In this document: positions 42,583 through 51,973 of the stretch, piece by piece
Layout: each line of letters starts with the position of its first letter
How positions within the stretch are numbered: the stretch's first letter is position 1
Source: an uncultured SAR86 cluster bacterium
GTDB taxonomy: Bacteria > Pseudomonadota > Gammaproteobacteria > Magnimaribacterales > D2472
Direction of reading: 5' to 3'
Length of the DNA: 64,000 bases
Assembly: GCA_902610905.1 (NCBI GenBank)
Contig: CACLXS010000003.1
Span: forward strand, 62,001-126,000
Translations under genes and position numbers: made by a program
The notes under the pieces: generated by a model
What the model was told of the DNA's origin: nothing
What the model saw: the letters and a program-made list of their open reading frames with translations, nothing else
Databases searched by the model: none

Positions 42583-42659
42583 CGGGGTATAGCGCAGTCT
42601 GGTAGCGCACTCGCTTTGGGAGCGAGTGGTCGTAAGTTCGAATCTTACTACCCCGACCA
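42583..42659 (+). tRNA. tRNA-Pro(TGG)
   Basis: Acceptor CGGGGTA/TACCCCG, D stem GCGC/GCGC, anticodon stem CTCGC/GCGAG with loop TTTGGGA (anticodon TGG), T arm GTAAG/CTTAC, discriminator A and CCA encoded. A TTGCTT at 42545 and TTTAAT at 42566 are a plausible promoter. Confidence 0.97.
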
Positions 42660-42660
42660 A

Positions 42661-42737
<77 letters not shown>

Positions 42738-42759
42738 TTTTCTTTAGTAGAATTATTAA

Positions 42760-43701
42760 ATGTTTTCCATAGCTGCACTATATAAATTTTCATCAATAGA
42801 AGATCCAAATCTACTTCAACTTAAAATTAGGAAGAGGTTTAAACAGCTCAATATATATGGGACGATTTTAGTAGGCCATGAGGGATTAAATGGCACAATC
42901 TGTGGAAAAGAAAACAACCTTAATAAAGCAATCAAGTATATTAAATCAATTAATAATTTTAATAATAATATAGATATTAAATACTCATCATCACAAGTAA
43001 ATCCCTTTGTGAGATTAAAAATCAAAATAAAGAAAGAAATTGTTACTATTGGTGATGAATCCATTAATCCAAATGAATTTGTTGGAGACTACGTTGAGCC
43101 TAAAGACTGGAACAATTTAATACAAGATAAAGATACTATTCTTATTGATACGAGAAATAACTATGAATATTCTATTGGAACATTTAAAAACTCTATTAAT
43201 CCCAATACTGTTAAATTTAGAGAATTTCCTGAATGGGTTAAAAAACAAAAATTTAGTGATGAAGAAAAGCAAAACAAAAAAATTGCTATGTTTTGTACCG
43301 GTGGAATTAGATGTGAAAAAGCATCATCAATGATGATTAAAGATGGCTTTAAAAAAGTAAAACACTTGAAAGGCGGAATTCTTAATTATTTTGAAAAAAT
43401 TAATGAAGAAGAATCTTTATGGGAAGGTGAGTGTTTTGTCTTTGATGATAGAGTTGCAATCAAACATGACCTATCCGAAGGTAGTTATGATATGTGTCAT
43501 GGTTGCCGGATGCCAATAACAGAGAAAGATAAAAGTTCGGAACTATATATTAGGGGTGTTGCATGCCCGTCTTGTTACAATCAAACGTCAGATGAACAAA
43601 AATCAAGATATATGAGTAGGCAGAAACAAGTTGATCTAGCTAAAAAAAGAAATCAAAAACATATTGGACCTAAAGATGAAGTTCAAGTAAAGACCAAATA
43701 G
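42760..43701 (+). CDS. trhO: tRNA uridine(34) hydroxylase (YceA/TrhO)
   Basis: Hydroxylates U34 in tRNA wobble positions, an oxygen-dependent step toward cmo5U/mo5U. The 313-aa protein has an N-terminal domain with GTILVGHEGLNGTI and a rhodanese domain with the catalytic loop CTGGIRCEKASS (Cys179). The tail contains two CxxC-type pairs (CHGC and CPSC) typical of the family. It lies directly after two tRNA genes, one of them tRNA-Pro(TGG), whose wobble U is among the likely targets. Confidence 0.92.
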   Translation: MFSIAALYKFSSIEDPNLLQLKIRKRFKQLNIYGTILVGHEGLNGTICGKENNLNKAIKYIKSINNFNNNIDIKYSSSQVNPFVRLKIKIKKEIVTIGDESINPNEFVGDYVEPKDWNNLIQDKDTILIDTRNNYEYSIGTFKNSINPNTVKFREFPEWVKKQKFSDEEKQNKKIAMFCTGGIRCEKASSMMIKDGFKKVKHLKGGILNYFEKINEEESLWEGECFVFDDRVAIKHDLSEGSYDMCHGCRMPITEKDKSSELYIRGVACPSCYNQTSDEQKSRYMSRQKQVDLAKKRNQKHIGPKDEVQVKTK

Positions 43702-43702
43702 A

Positions 43703-44344
43703 ATGCCTATTTTATATTCATTTAAAAGATGTCCTTATGCTATGAGAGCAAGAATAGCTCTGTTTCTTGGTGATATTAAGTGCGAAATTCGTGAGATCAG
43801 ATTAAACAATAAACCTGATCATATGATTAAAGTTTCTCCCAAGGGAACTGTTCCAGTTTTAATATTAAAAAATAAGGTAATTGATGAGAGTATAGATATT
43901 ATTAATTGGGTAATGGAACAAAAAAATATTTTTGAAGATAATTTGGATGAAAAAGATATGCACCTTACCGATGCTTTGATTAATCTATTTGATACAAAAT
44001 TTAAATACCATCTAGATAGATATAAATATTCAAGCAGATATGAAGATGTTGATTCAGATTTTCATAGAAATGAATGTTTATCTATTCTCATAAAACTTGA
44101 ATCCATTCTTGATAAAGATGGATGGATATTTAGTCACAATATTAATAAATTAGATATTGCTATTTTGCCTTTCATTAGACAGTTCAAGATTGCTGATCCT
44201 GAATGGTTTGAAAATCAAATAGATATTTTAAAAGTTAACAAACTCCTTAATAAATTTCTTAATTCAGATTTGTTTAAAAATATTATGTTCAAATATGAAG
44301 TTTGGAAAACAGACTCAAAAGCTGTTTTCTTCCCGATGAGCTAA
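43703..44344 (+). CDS. glutathione S-transferase-like protein
   Basis: A 213-aa protein with an N-terminal thioredoxin-like GST domain: SFKRCPYAMRARIALFLG (residues 6-23), SPKGTVPVLILKNKVIDESIDIINW with the cis-Pro and the Asp-Glu-Ser glutathione contact, and an all-helical C-terminal domain. The CPYAM motif keeps a single Cys, as in GrxB/omega-like GSTs, so it may act as a thiol transferase or deglutathionylase. It starts one base after trhO. Confidence 0.8.
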   Translation: MPILYSFKRCPYAMRARIALFLGDIKCEIREIRLNNKPDHMIKVSPKGTVPVLILKNKVIDESIDIINWVMEQKNIFEDNLDEKDMHLTDALINLFDTKFKYHLDRYKYSSRYEDVDSDFHRNECLSILIKLESILDKDGWIFSHNINKLDIAILPFIRQFKIADPEWFENQIDILKVNKLLNKFLNSDLFKNIMFKYEVWKTDSKAVFFPMS

Positions 44345-44346
44345 TT

Positions 44347-45747
44347 TTATAAGCCTATAAAATCATATGAAAGAGCAATTTTTTCAATTGCTACTTTATA
44401 GGCTGCAGTTCGAAAATCAGATATTTTATCGTTCTCAGTAAATTCTTTTTTTACACTTTGAAATCCATCAATCATCATATCGTCAAGTCCAGACCTAATT
44501 AAGTCTATTTCTTCTATACCATTTACAAAGTTAGCTTTGTATTTTTCAGGCATTGATTTGCCAGTCATAGCTTCAATAGCCTCAATTAAATTTTGAAGTT
44601 GAAGCTGATTCCTTCTTTTTTCTAATCTACCAAATCTAATGTGCCTTATATTTTTTACCCACTCAAAATAGCTAACTGCTACACCACCAGCATTGGCTAA
44701 AATATCTGGAATTATAAAAATTTTTTTTCTTTTTAAAATTTGGTTAGCTTTATATGTAATAGGGCCATTAGCTGCCTCAACAATTAATTTTGCTGAAATA
44801 TCATTAGCGTTTTTTTCTGTGATCACATTTTCTCTAGCAGCCGGAATTAGAATATCGCATTCTTTTTTTAAAAGAAGCGATGAATCTTTTATAAAATTTG
44901 CCTTTGGATAATTTTCAAAAGATTTATTTTTTATAAAGTATTTCTTAGCATGATCTACATCAATACCTTCTTCATTGAAAATACCCCCATTGTGCTCAGC
45001 TATACCAATGAGTTTCACACTATCATCAACTGTTAAAAATTTAGAAAGATTGAAGCCAACATTTCCAAGGCCTTGTACTATCATTTTTTTTGTTGCTAGA
45101 TTTGAATCCATTTTTACTAACTTTAATAAATCTTGATTCCTAAAGAACTCTCTTACAATATATTGAACGCCTCTTCCTGTTGCTTCTTCTCTGCCAACTA
45201 AACCATTTTTGTTAGGCGGCTTACCTGTAACACATGCTGCACTATTAATATCGTCTGGATGTATTTTTCTATATTCGTCTGCAATCCAAGCCATTTCTTT
45301 GGAAGAAGTGCCAATATCAGGGGCTGGAACATTCATTGACGGACTAATTAAATCTCGTTTTATTAGCTCTTGAGCAAATCTTCTAGTAATTTTTTCAATT
45401 TCATTTTCCTTCCAATGTGTTGGATTAATTTTTAGGCCTCCCTTTGATCCCCCAAAAGGCACATTAATAATTGCACATTTATATGACATTAAAGCTGCTA
45501 AAGCTTCAACTTCTTCAGCATGAGTATGAATGTCAAATCTTATTCCACCTTTTGTTGGTTCCATATGCTCAGAGTGAACAGATCTCCAGCCTTCAAATGT
45601 ATATATTTCACCTCTTAAACGAACACCAAATCGTACAGTATAGGTTGAGTTACAAATTATTATTTTATTTGCTAGTCCTGGGGAGAGGTCTGAATATTTG
45701 AGAGCGTTATTCACATATTTCGTAGTGTCATCCAAAAAGCTACTCAT
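44347..45747 (-). CDS. glutamate dehydrogenase, GLFV family
   Basis: Interconverts glutamate and 2-oxoglutarate with ammonia. The 466-aa protein has the GLFV catalytic block NVPFGGSKGGLKINP with the active Lys near 105, MNVPAPDIGTSSKEMAWI, GREEATGRGV, a Rossmann fold with VQGLGNVGFNLSKFL, and ANAGGVAVSYFEW. The overall pattern is the hexameric 50-kDa, NAD-linked or dual-specific type; leucine/valine dehydrogenases are shorter. It is divergent from tRNA-His. Confidence 0.9.
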   Translation of the reverse strand: MSSFLDDTTKYVNNALKYSDLSPGLANKIIICNSTYTVRFGVRLRGEIYTFEGWRSVHSEHMEPTKGGIRFDIHTHAEEVEALAALMSYKCAIINVPFGGSKGGLKINPTHWKENEIEKITRRFAQELIKRDLISPSMNVPAPDIGTSSKEMAWIADEYRKIHPDDINSAACVTGKPPNKNGLVGREEATGRGVQYIVREFFRNQDLLKLVKMDSNLATKKMIVQGLGNVGFNLSKFLTVDDSVKLIGIAEHNGGIFNEEGIDVDHAKKYFIKNKSFENYPKANFIKDSSLLLKKECDILIPAARENVITEKNANDISAKLIVEAANGPITYKANQILKRKKIFIIPDILANAGGVAVSYFEWVKNIRHIRFGRLEKRRNQLQLQNLIEAIEAMTGKSMPEKYKANFVNGIEEIDLIRSGLDDMMIDGFQSVKKEFTENDKISDFRTAAYKVAIEKIALSYDFIGL

Positions 45748-45831
45748 ATAAAATTCTCCCTATGCAAAAATAATAATAGATTAATAGCAATTATCCTAAT
45801 AAAAAATTAAATAATAGTTGTGATTTTGACC

Positions 45832-45837
45832 TATAAT
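45832..45837 (+). promoter_or_regulatory. -10 box of tRNA-His
   Basis: A consensus TATAAT lies 12 bases before the tRNA-His gene; no convincing -35 box is seen at 16-18 bases. Confidence 0.45.
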
Positions 45838-45849
45838 ACTTCGTTTCGT

Positions 45850-45927
45850 GGCGGGCGTAGCTCAGTTGGTTAGAGCGCTGGATTGTGGCTCCGGAGGCCG
45901 TGGGTTCGAACCCCATCGCTCGCCCCA
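45850..45927 (+). tRNA. tRNA-His(GTG)
   Basis: Acceptor GCGGGCG/CGCTCGC with one G-T pair, encoded extra G at -1 opposite C73 (the His identity element), D stem GCTC/GAGC, anticodon stem CTGGA/TCCGG with loop TTGTGGC (anticodon GTG), T arm GTGGG/CCCAT and encoded CCA. Confidence 0.97.
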
Positions 45928-45945
45928 TTATTATTTGGAAAAACA

Positions 45946-47241
45946 ATGAGTAGTAAATTAAAAAAATTAAAAGAATTGGAAAGAAAACTCACGATATCAA
46001 TTCCTGTAGAGGATTATCAATCAAAGTTTCAATCAAAATTAAACAATATTAAAGGTAAGGCAAAACTCGATGGTTTTAGGAAAGGGAAAGTCCCTAATGA
46101 TGTTTTACAACAGAGATATGGACAATCAATACATGCTGATGTTGTCAATGAATTAATTCAAGCCTCTTATCCAGAAGCATTATCTGAGAATAAATTACGA
46201 CCTGCATCATCTCCAACAGTGAACATTGAAAGTGAAGATCCCGCTAAACCTATTTCTTATTCGGCTACATTTGAAGTATTTCCAGATATCAAACCAAAAT
46301 TGAGCAGATGGACTAGTTATGAAAACGTTTCGATCTCTTTTGATGATAATGATATAGATCTAGCTATAAAAGATATTTTAAAAAGATATGGCGAATGGAA
46401 AGATGTTGATAGAAAATCAAAAAAAGATGATCAGGTAATTATTGATTTTGTTGGTTCAATCAACGGTGAAGAATTTGAAGGCAATTCAGCCAAAGATTTT
46501 AAACTAGTTTTAGGAAGTAATTCTATGATACCTGGTTTTGAAGATGCAATTATAGGCAACAAGCCTTCCGAGTTTTCTATTAAAGCTACCTTTCCAGAAG
46601 ATTACTTCAAAAAAGATCTTGCAAATGTTGAAGCAGAATTTAAGATCACTTTAAAACAAGTTCAAGAGTTATCCAATGCTAACTTAGACAAAGATTTATT
46701 TGAAAAATTACAAATGGATGTAAAGGATGAGGCTGGATTCAGGGACGAAATCTCAAAAAGAATGGAAAAAGAAGTAGATGCCCAAGAAAAAGATTTAACA
46801 AAAGAGTCTATCTATGAAACACTTTTAAAAACTAATTCTTTTTTTGTACCAAAAACAACTGTGAAAGAGCAGGCTGATCTTATGCGAAAAGATGCCTTAA
46901 TGAGAATTGGCCAAGCTGAAGATAACGCTGGTGATGATTTATTTCCAGTTGATACGTTCATGGAAAATGCAGAAAAAAGAGTTAAGCTTGATTTATTATT
47001 TGCAGAGCTTGTAAAACATTTCGAGATATCTGTTGATGCTAAAATTTTAGATAATTTTATAAATGAGGAATCAGAAAAATATAAAGACGCTGAACAATTT
47101 AAGCAATGGGTTAAAAATCAACCGCAACAATTAGAGCAGTATCGAATGATAGCACTAGAAAAACAACTTATTGAAAAATTAGAAAATGCCCTTAAATCTA
47201 AGAATAAGGTGATAAAATTTTCAGAATTGGCAAATAAATAA
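45946..47241 (+). CDS. tig: trigger factor
   Basis: Ribosome-bound chaperone and prolyl isomerase, 431 aa. The N-terminal domain carries the ribosome-binding loop GFRKGKVPNDVLQQRYG (~residues 40-56, family GFRxGKxP), the PPIase domain starts near 150 (KDDQVIIDFVGSINGEEFEGNSAKDFKLVLG...MIPGFEDAIIG in pieces), and a helical C-terminal domain follows. The ATG at 45946 is chosen; an upstream in-frame ATG lies inside tRNA-His and is not real. It heads the tig-clpP-clpX-lon-hupB-ppiD block. Confidence 0.96.
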   Translation: MSSKLKKLKELERKLTISIPVEDYQSKFQSKLNNIKGKAKLDGFRKGKVPNDVLQQRYGQSIHADVVNELIQASYPEALSENKLRPASSPTVNIESEDPAKPISYSATFEVFPDIKPKLSRWTSYENVSISFDDNDIDLAIKDILKRYGEWKDVDRKSKKDDQVIIDFVGSINGEEFEGNSAKDFKLVLGSNSMIPGFEDAIIGNKPSEFSIKATFPEDYFKKDLANVEAEFKITLKQVQELSNANLDKDLFEKLQMDVKDEAGFRDEISKRMEKEVDAQEKDLTKESIYETLLKTNSFFVPKTTVKEQADLMRKDALMRIGQAEDNAGDDLFPVDTFMENAEKRVKLDLLFAELVKHFEISVDAKILDNFINEESEKYKDAEQFKQWVKNQPQQLEQYRMIALEKQLIEKLENALKSKNKVIKFSELANK

Positions 47242-47247
47242 AGAAAC

Positions 47248-47862
47248 ATGAGAGAAATTGAATCAGCATTAATACCAATGGTAATCGAACAGACACCAAG
47301 AGGTGAAAGATCTTTCGATATCTATTCAAGGCTACTTAAAGAAAGAGTTATATTTTTATCTGGTCCTGTCGATGATTACATGTCAAATTTGGTAGTAGCA
47401 CAATTGTTATTCTTAGAATCTGAGAATCCTGACAAAGATATATCAATATATATAAATTCACCAGGTGGTAGTATTTCTGCAGGACTTGCTATCTATGACA
47501 CAATGCAGTTCATATCACCATCTATATCTACCATGTGCATAGGACAAGCAGCAAGCATGGGAGCGATATTATTAGCTGGTGGCGATAAAGGGAAGAGGTT
47601 TGCATTAGCAAATTCAAGAATAATGATTCATCAACCTCTAGGTGGATTCCAGGGACAAGCTTCTGATTTCGAAATTCATGCAAAGGAAATTCTTCATATG
47701 AAAAAAGTTGTAAATCATATTCTTGCTAAACATACAGGCCAGACAATAAAGAAAATTGAAAAAGACACCGATAGAGATAACTTTCTTGATGCTGAGGCAG
47801 CAGTTCAGTATGGTATTGTAGACAGTATTCTTAATACAAGAGACAAGCTTAATGACAAATAA
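47248..47862 (+). CDS. clpP: ATP-dependent Clp protease proteolytic subunit
   Basis: Barrel-shaped serine protease working with ClpX, 204 aa. The catalytic Ser is in GQAASMGA (Ser103), His in MIHQPLGG (His128), and the Asp lies in KDTDRDNFL region. [20 protein letters not shown] is the conserved handle region. It starts 6 bases after tig and overlaps clpX by 11 bases. Length and motifs are normal. Confidence 0.97.
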   Translation: MREIESALIPMVIEQTPRGERSFDIYSRLLKERVIFLSGPVDDYMSNLVVAQLLFLESENPDKDISIYINSPGGSISAGLAIYDTMQFISPSISTMCIGQAASMGAILLAGGDKGKRFALANSRIMIHQPLGGFQGQASDFEIHAKEILHMKKVVNHILAKHTGQTIKKIEKDTDRDNFLDAEAAVQYGIVDSILNTRDKLNDK

Positions 47863-49105
47863 GACTTCATCCGATAAGTTACATTGCTCTTTTTGTGGAA
47901 AAGTTCAAGACGATGTAAAAAAATTAATAGCTGGACCGAGCGTTTACATCTGCAATGAATGCGTTGATCTTTGTAATGACATTATTGAAGAAGAGATTAA
48001 AAGTGAGGAAGATAATTCTCTTGAAGAACTCCCTTCGCCTTTAGAAATTTTTAATAAACTTGATGAGTATGTTATTGGCCAAGAGAAAGCAAAAAAAGTT
48101 TTATCTGTAGCTGTATATAATCACTATAAAAGACTTAAAAAAAATAACACTAAAGATTCTGTAGAATTACAAAAAAGTAATGTACTTTTATTAGGTCCAA
48201 CAGGTAGTGGAAAAACACTATTAGCACAAACCTTGGCTAAAATTTTAAACGTTCCTTTTACAATCGCTGATGCTACAACTTTAACTGAGGCTGGTTATGT
48301 CGGCGAAGATGTTGAAAATATTATACAAAAACTATTACAAAAATCTGATTATGATCCTGAGAGAGCTCAACTAGGTATTGTTTACATAGATGAGATAGAT
48401 AAGATTGCTAGAAAATCAGACAACCCATCAATCACTAGAGATGTTTCCGGTGAAGGAGTGCAACAAGCCTTATTAAAACTTATCGAGGGAACTGTTGCAT
48501 CTATTCCACCACAGGGTGGAAGGAAGCATCCTCAACAAGAGTTTATTCAAATTGATACCTCAAATATTCTTTTCATTTGTGGAGGCGCCTTTTCTGGAAT
48601 TGATAAAGTTATCGATCAAAGAAACAACAATATTGGCATAGGGTTTGGTGCTGAAGTCAATAAGCAATCGAATATTGATTCAATATCCTCGAATATTGAA
48701 AATTTAGAACCTGAGGATTTAGTAAAATATGGACTTATTCCTGAATTTGTTGGCAGACTTCCAGTAATATCAAATTTACATGAGCTTGATGAGTCCGCTT
48801 TAGTTAGAATCTTAAGAGAACCAAAAAATGCATTAGTAAATCAATATAAACATCTTTTTGATATTGATAATGTTGAATTAAGTTTTAGAGATGAGGCTTT
48901 AAAAGAAATTGCTAAGCAGGCTATAAAAAGAAAAACAGGTGCAAGAGGACTTCGTTCGATAATGGAAGATATTTTAATGGAAACAATGTTTGAACTTCCT
49001 AATAATGATCTTGAGAAAGTAATTATTGATGAGAAGACTGTCAGTTCAAAATCTGAACCAATTAAATTACTAAAAACACCATCTAAAAAAACATCTGCTA
49101 ATTGA
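47852..49105 (+). CDS. clpX: ATP-dependent Clp protease ATP-binding subunit ClpX
   Basis: AAA+ unfoldase that feeds substrates to ClpP, 417 aa. The N-terminal zinc domain has Cys12, Cys15, Cys34 and Cys37. Walker A GPTGSGKT and Walker [15 protein letters not shown] follow, then the pore region [28 protein letters not shown] and the sensor block [16 protein letters not shown]. It overlaps clpP by 11 bases and is separated from lon by 30 bases that contain a sigma32-like box pair. Confidence 0.97.
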   Translation: MTNKTSSDKLHCSFCGKVQDDVKKLIAGPSVYICNECVDLCNDIIEEEIKSEEDNSLEELPSPLEIFNKLDEYVIGQEKAKKVLSVAVYNHYKRLKKNNTKDSVELQKSNVLLLGPTGSGKTLLAQTLAKILNVPFTIADATTLTEAGYVGEDVENIIQKLLQKSDYDPERAQLGIVYIDEIDKIARKSDNPSITRDVSGEGVQQALLKLIEGTVASIPPQGGRKHPQQEFIQIDTSNILFICGGAFSGIDKVIDQRNNNIGIGFGAEVNKQSNIDSISSNIENLEPEDLVKYGLIPEFVGRLPVISNLHELDESALVRILREPKNALVNQYKHLFDIDNVELSFRDEALKEIAKQAIKRKTGARGLRSIMEDILMETMFELPNNDLEKVIIDEKTVSSKSEPIKLLKTPSKKTSAN

Positions 49106-49128
49106 TATTTCAATTTCTATCCCTATAT
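49101..49128 (+). promoter_or_regulatory. candidate sigma32-like promoter of lon
   Basis: ATTGATA (49101-49107) and CCCTATAT (49121-49128) are 13 bases apart, near the heat-shock consensus. The start of transcription would fall at about 49135, so the lon mRNA would have almost no leader. Confidence 0.4.
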
Positions 49129-49135
49129 TAAGGAT

Positions 49136-51544
49136 ATGAAAGAAATTAAATCAGATTTACCTGTAATACCATTAAGAGACGTTGTTGTTTTTCCTGGCAT
49201 AGTTACAACTCTTTTTGTTGGAAGACCAAAATCAATTGAGGCATTAAATATCGCTATGTCCTCAAATAAAAAACTTGTTCTAGTCTGCCAGACTGATCCT
49301 GCAACTGATAATCCAGAATTTAAAGATTTATACAAAAACGGATGTATAAGTAATTTACTTCAGTTAATTAAATTGCCCGATGGAACAATGAAGGTCTTAA
49401 TAGAGGGCCATAAGAGATGTGAAATTGATAACATCATTGAAAAAAATAATCATGATTTAGCAAGAGTTTCACCGCTTGAAGATATTCAATTAAAAGAAGC
49501 TGATGCTTCAAACCTAGTTAGATTTATTAAAGCTAAGTTTGAAGATTACATTGGCATAACTAAAAGAATTCCACCCGAAATTGTCTCAACAGTAGATTCG
49601 CTTGATGATCTATCGAAGCTTATAGATACAATTACAGGACACTTGCCTATAGATACCTCAAAAAAACAAGAGATTCTTTCCATCGCTGCTTTAAAATCCA
49701 GAGCTGAAAAAGTTTTAATGTTTATTGAATCACAACTTGATGTTGTAGATGTTGAAAAGAAAATAAGAGAACGTGTAAAAAAACAAATGGAAAAATCTCA
49801 GAGAGAATATTATCTTAATGAACAAATAAAAGCCGCTCAAAAGGAACTTGGTGAGATTGGCGATGAGGTTGATGAGCTTGAAGCTTTAGGAGAAAAGATT
49901 GATAAGGTCGGCATGCCCAAGGATGCTCTAAAAAAAGCTAAAAGCGAGCTTGCAAAATTTAAACATATGTCACCATCGTCTGCTGAGGCATCAGTAGTTC
50001 GATCATATTTAGATTGTCTTGTTGATGTACCTTGGAAAAAACGATCTAAGATTAAAACTGATATTCATGCTTCGCTAGATATTCTAGAACAGGATCATTA
50101 TGGTCTTGAAGAAGTAAAAGAAAGAATAATTGAGTATCTTGCTGTTCAAAAAAGAGTTAAGTCGATGAAAGCTCCAGTATTATGCTTGGTTGGTCCTCCA
50201 GGTGTAGGTAAAACATCTCTGGGAGAGTCAATTGCAAGAGCTACTAATAGAAAATTTGTAAGAATGTCTCTGGGCGGTGTTAGAGATGAATCAGAAATTA
50301 GAGGCCACAGGAGAACTTATATAGGCTCAATGCCAGGAAAAATTATTCAAAAATTATCTAAAGTTGGTGTCAAAAATCCATTATTTTTACTTGATGAAAT
50401 AGATAAAATTGGTATGGATCATCGCGGAGATCCTGCATCAGCTCTTTTAGAAGTCCTAGATCCTGAGCAAAATAATACATTCAGTGATCATTATCTTGAA
50501 GTAGACTATGATCTATCAGAAGTTATGTTTGTATGTACTGCTAATAGTTTAAACATTCCAACACCACTACTTGATAGAATGGAAATCATAAGAATACCTG
50601 GGTACATTGAAGATGAAAAATTAAATATTGCTTCAAAATACCTCCTTCCTAAACAAATGGAAAGGAACGGACTAAATGAAGATGAGATTAATCTAAATAA
50701 AGAAGTAATATTGTCGTTGATAAGATACTACACCAGAGAAGCAGGGGTAAGAGGATTAGAAAGACAAATTGCAAAAATTTTAAGAAAAGTGGTCAAGGAG
50801 AGATTATTATCAAAAAAATCACTCAACAAAGCAACATCAATAACTCCTAAAAATTTAGATAAATACTCTGGCGTAAAAAAATTCAAATATGGTATAGCTG
50901 AGAAAGAAAATGCAGTTGGACAAGTTACCGGATTAGCTTGGACAGAGGTTGGCGGTGAGTTATTAACAATAGAAGCTTCATATATTGATGGAAAAGGCCG
51001 CATCATTAAAACTGGTTCTTTAGGTGATGTGATGCAGGAATCTATTCAAGCAGCATTAACCGTGGTTAGATCTAGAGCTAAATCTTTAGGAATAAAGTCA
51101 GATTTTTATGAAAAATTTGATGTTCATATTCATGTGCCTGAGGGTGCAACTCCAAAAGATGGGCCAAGTGCAGGCGGTGCGATGGCAATTTCACTGATAT
51201 CTATATTTACTGGAATACCTGTTAAGTGTGATACTGCCATGACTGGAGAAATAACATTAAGAGGTCAAATTTTAAAAATTGGTGGACTAAAAGAAAAGTT
51301 ACTTGCTGCTAAAAGGGGTGGTATTAAGAATGTAATAATTCCAAAAGAAAATGAACCAGATTTACAAGAGATACCTAATCAAATATTAAAATCACTTAAT
51401 ATCATTCCTGTGGAATGGATCGATGAAGTCATTTCACATGCGTTAATTGAGGAACCAATTCCTGTATTAGAGAATTCTTCAACTAATAAAAATAAATCTA
51501 AAAAAAGCAAGCAGTCAAAAACTGAAAATAATCAAGCACATTAA
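49136..51544 (+). CDS. lon: ATP-dependent protease Lon
   Basis: Cytosolic AAA+ protease degrading misfolded and regulatory proteins, 802 aa. The N-terminal LAN domain (VIPLRDVVVFPGIVTTLFVGRPKSIEAL) is followed by a coiled-coil, Walker A GPPGVGKTS near 352, Walker B LFLLDEIDKIG and the protease domain with Ser678 in KDGPSAGG and Lys721 in GGLKEKLLAA; these are 43 residues apart, as in E. coli. The last ~25 residues are a Lys/Ser/Asn-rich tail. It may have its own heat-shock promoter. Confidence 0.97.
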   Translation: MKEIKSDLPVIPLRDVVVFPGIVTTLFVGRPKSIEALNIAMSSNKKLVLVCQTDPATDNPEFKDLYKNGCISNLLQLIKLPDGTMKVLIEGHKRCEIDNIIEKNNHDLARVSPLEDIQLKEADASNLVRFIKAKFEDYIGITKRIPPEIVSTVDSLDDLSKLIDTITGHLPIDTSKKQEILSIAALKSRAEKVLMFIESQLDVVDVEKKIRERVKKQMEKSQREYYLNEQIKAAQKELGEIGDEVDELEALGEKIDKVGMPKDALKKAKSELAKFKHMSPSSAEASVVRSYLDCLVDVPWKKRSKIKTDIHASLDILEQDHYGLEEVKERIIEYLAVQKRVKSMKAPVLCLVGPPGVGKTSLGESIARATNRKFVRMSLGGVRDESEIRGHRRTYIGSMPGKIIQKLSKVGVKNPLFLLDEIDKIGMDHRGDPASALLEVLDPEQNNTFSDHYLEVDYDLSEVMFVCTANSLNIPTPLLDRMEIIRIPGYIEDEKLNIASKYLLPKQMERNGLNEDEINLNKEVILSLIRYYTREAGVRGLERQIAKILRKVVKERLLSKKSLNKATSITPKNLDKYSGVKKFKYGIAEKENAVGQVTGLAWTEVGGELLTIEASYIDGKGRIIKTGSLGDVMQESIQAALTVVRSRAKSLGIKSDFYEKFDVHIHVPEGATPKDGPSAGGAMAISLISIFTGIPVKCDTAMTGEITLRGQILKIGGLKEKLLAAKRGGIKNVIIPKENEPDLQEIPNQILKSLNIIPVEWIDEVISHALIEEPIPVLENSSTNKNKSKKSKQSKTENNQAH

Positions 51545-51633
51545 AAACCCTTTATTTGCTTGACTTTTAGGGCTAAAAAGCTTTTCATAGAATAGTATTT
51601 ATATAAATAAATTTATACAGAGGAGTATTTAAT

Positions 51634-51912
51634 ATGAATAAATCAGATTTGATTGACGCTGTCGCAAGTGACGCGGATATTTCTAAGGCATCTGCTGGAA
51701 GAGCTGTTGATGCAGTTTTAGGTGGAATTGGGGATGCTTTAGGTAATGGTGATTCTGTATCACTAGTAGGTTTTGGAACATTTTCAGTAAGGCACAGAGC
51801 TGCAAGAGAGGGTAGAAATCCTCAAACTGGCGCATCAATGCATATTGCTGCTTCTAAAGTTCCAGGTTTTAAAGCTGGTAAAGGTCTTAAAGATAAGGTC
51901 AAAAACGGCTAA
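51634..51912 (+). CDS. hupB: DNA-binding protein HU
   Basis: Histone-like dimer that bends DNA, 92 aa. The N-terminal helices ([31 protein letters not shown]) and the arm with [25 protein letters not shown] and the closing [15 protein letters not shown] are typical of HU-beta. A clear AGGAG (51621-51625) lies 8 bases before the ATG, suggesting strong translation, and a strong terminator follows. Position after lon and before ppiD is the standard gammaproteobacterial order. Confidence 0.96.
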   Translation: MNKSDLIDAVASDADISKASAGRAVDAVLGGIGDALGNGDSVSLVGFGTFSVRHRAAREGRNPQTGASMHIAASKVPGFKAGKGLKDKVKNG

Positions 51913-51930
51913 ATTTTATTTACTTTAAAA

Positions 51931-51955
51931 AGGGGTGCTTCTGCACCCTTTTTTT
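51931..51955 (+). terminator. rho-independent terminator after hupB
   Basis: GGGTGC (51933-51938) pairs with GCACCC (51943-51948) around loop TTCT, extended by G-T and A-T pairs, followed by seven T. It ends 18 bases before the ppiD start and isolates hupB from it. Confidence 0.92.
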
Positions 51956-51973
51956 ATTTATAATGGCACCACT

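Noticed and set aside
45883-45945. Extended trigger factor start inside tRNA-His
   Set aside because: The 21 extra residues come from the tRNA itself; the ATG at 45946 starts the family-like sequence.
51551-51593. TTGACT as the -35 box of the hupB promoter
   Set aside because: The nearest TAGAAT is 22 bases away, too far for a normal promoter; I could not define the hupB promoter.
51935-51973. Extended ppiD start upstream
   Set aside because: The extra codons lie in the hupB terminator stem and T run.
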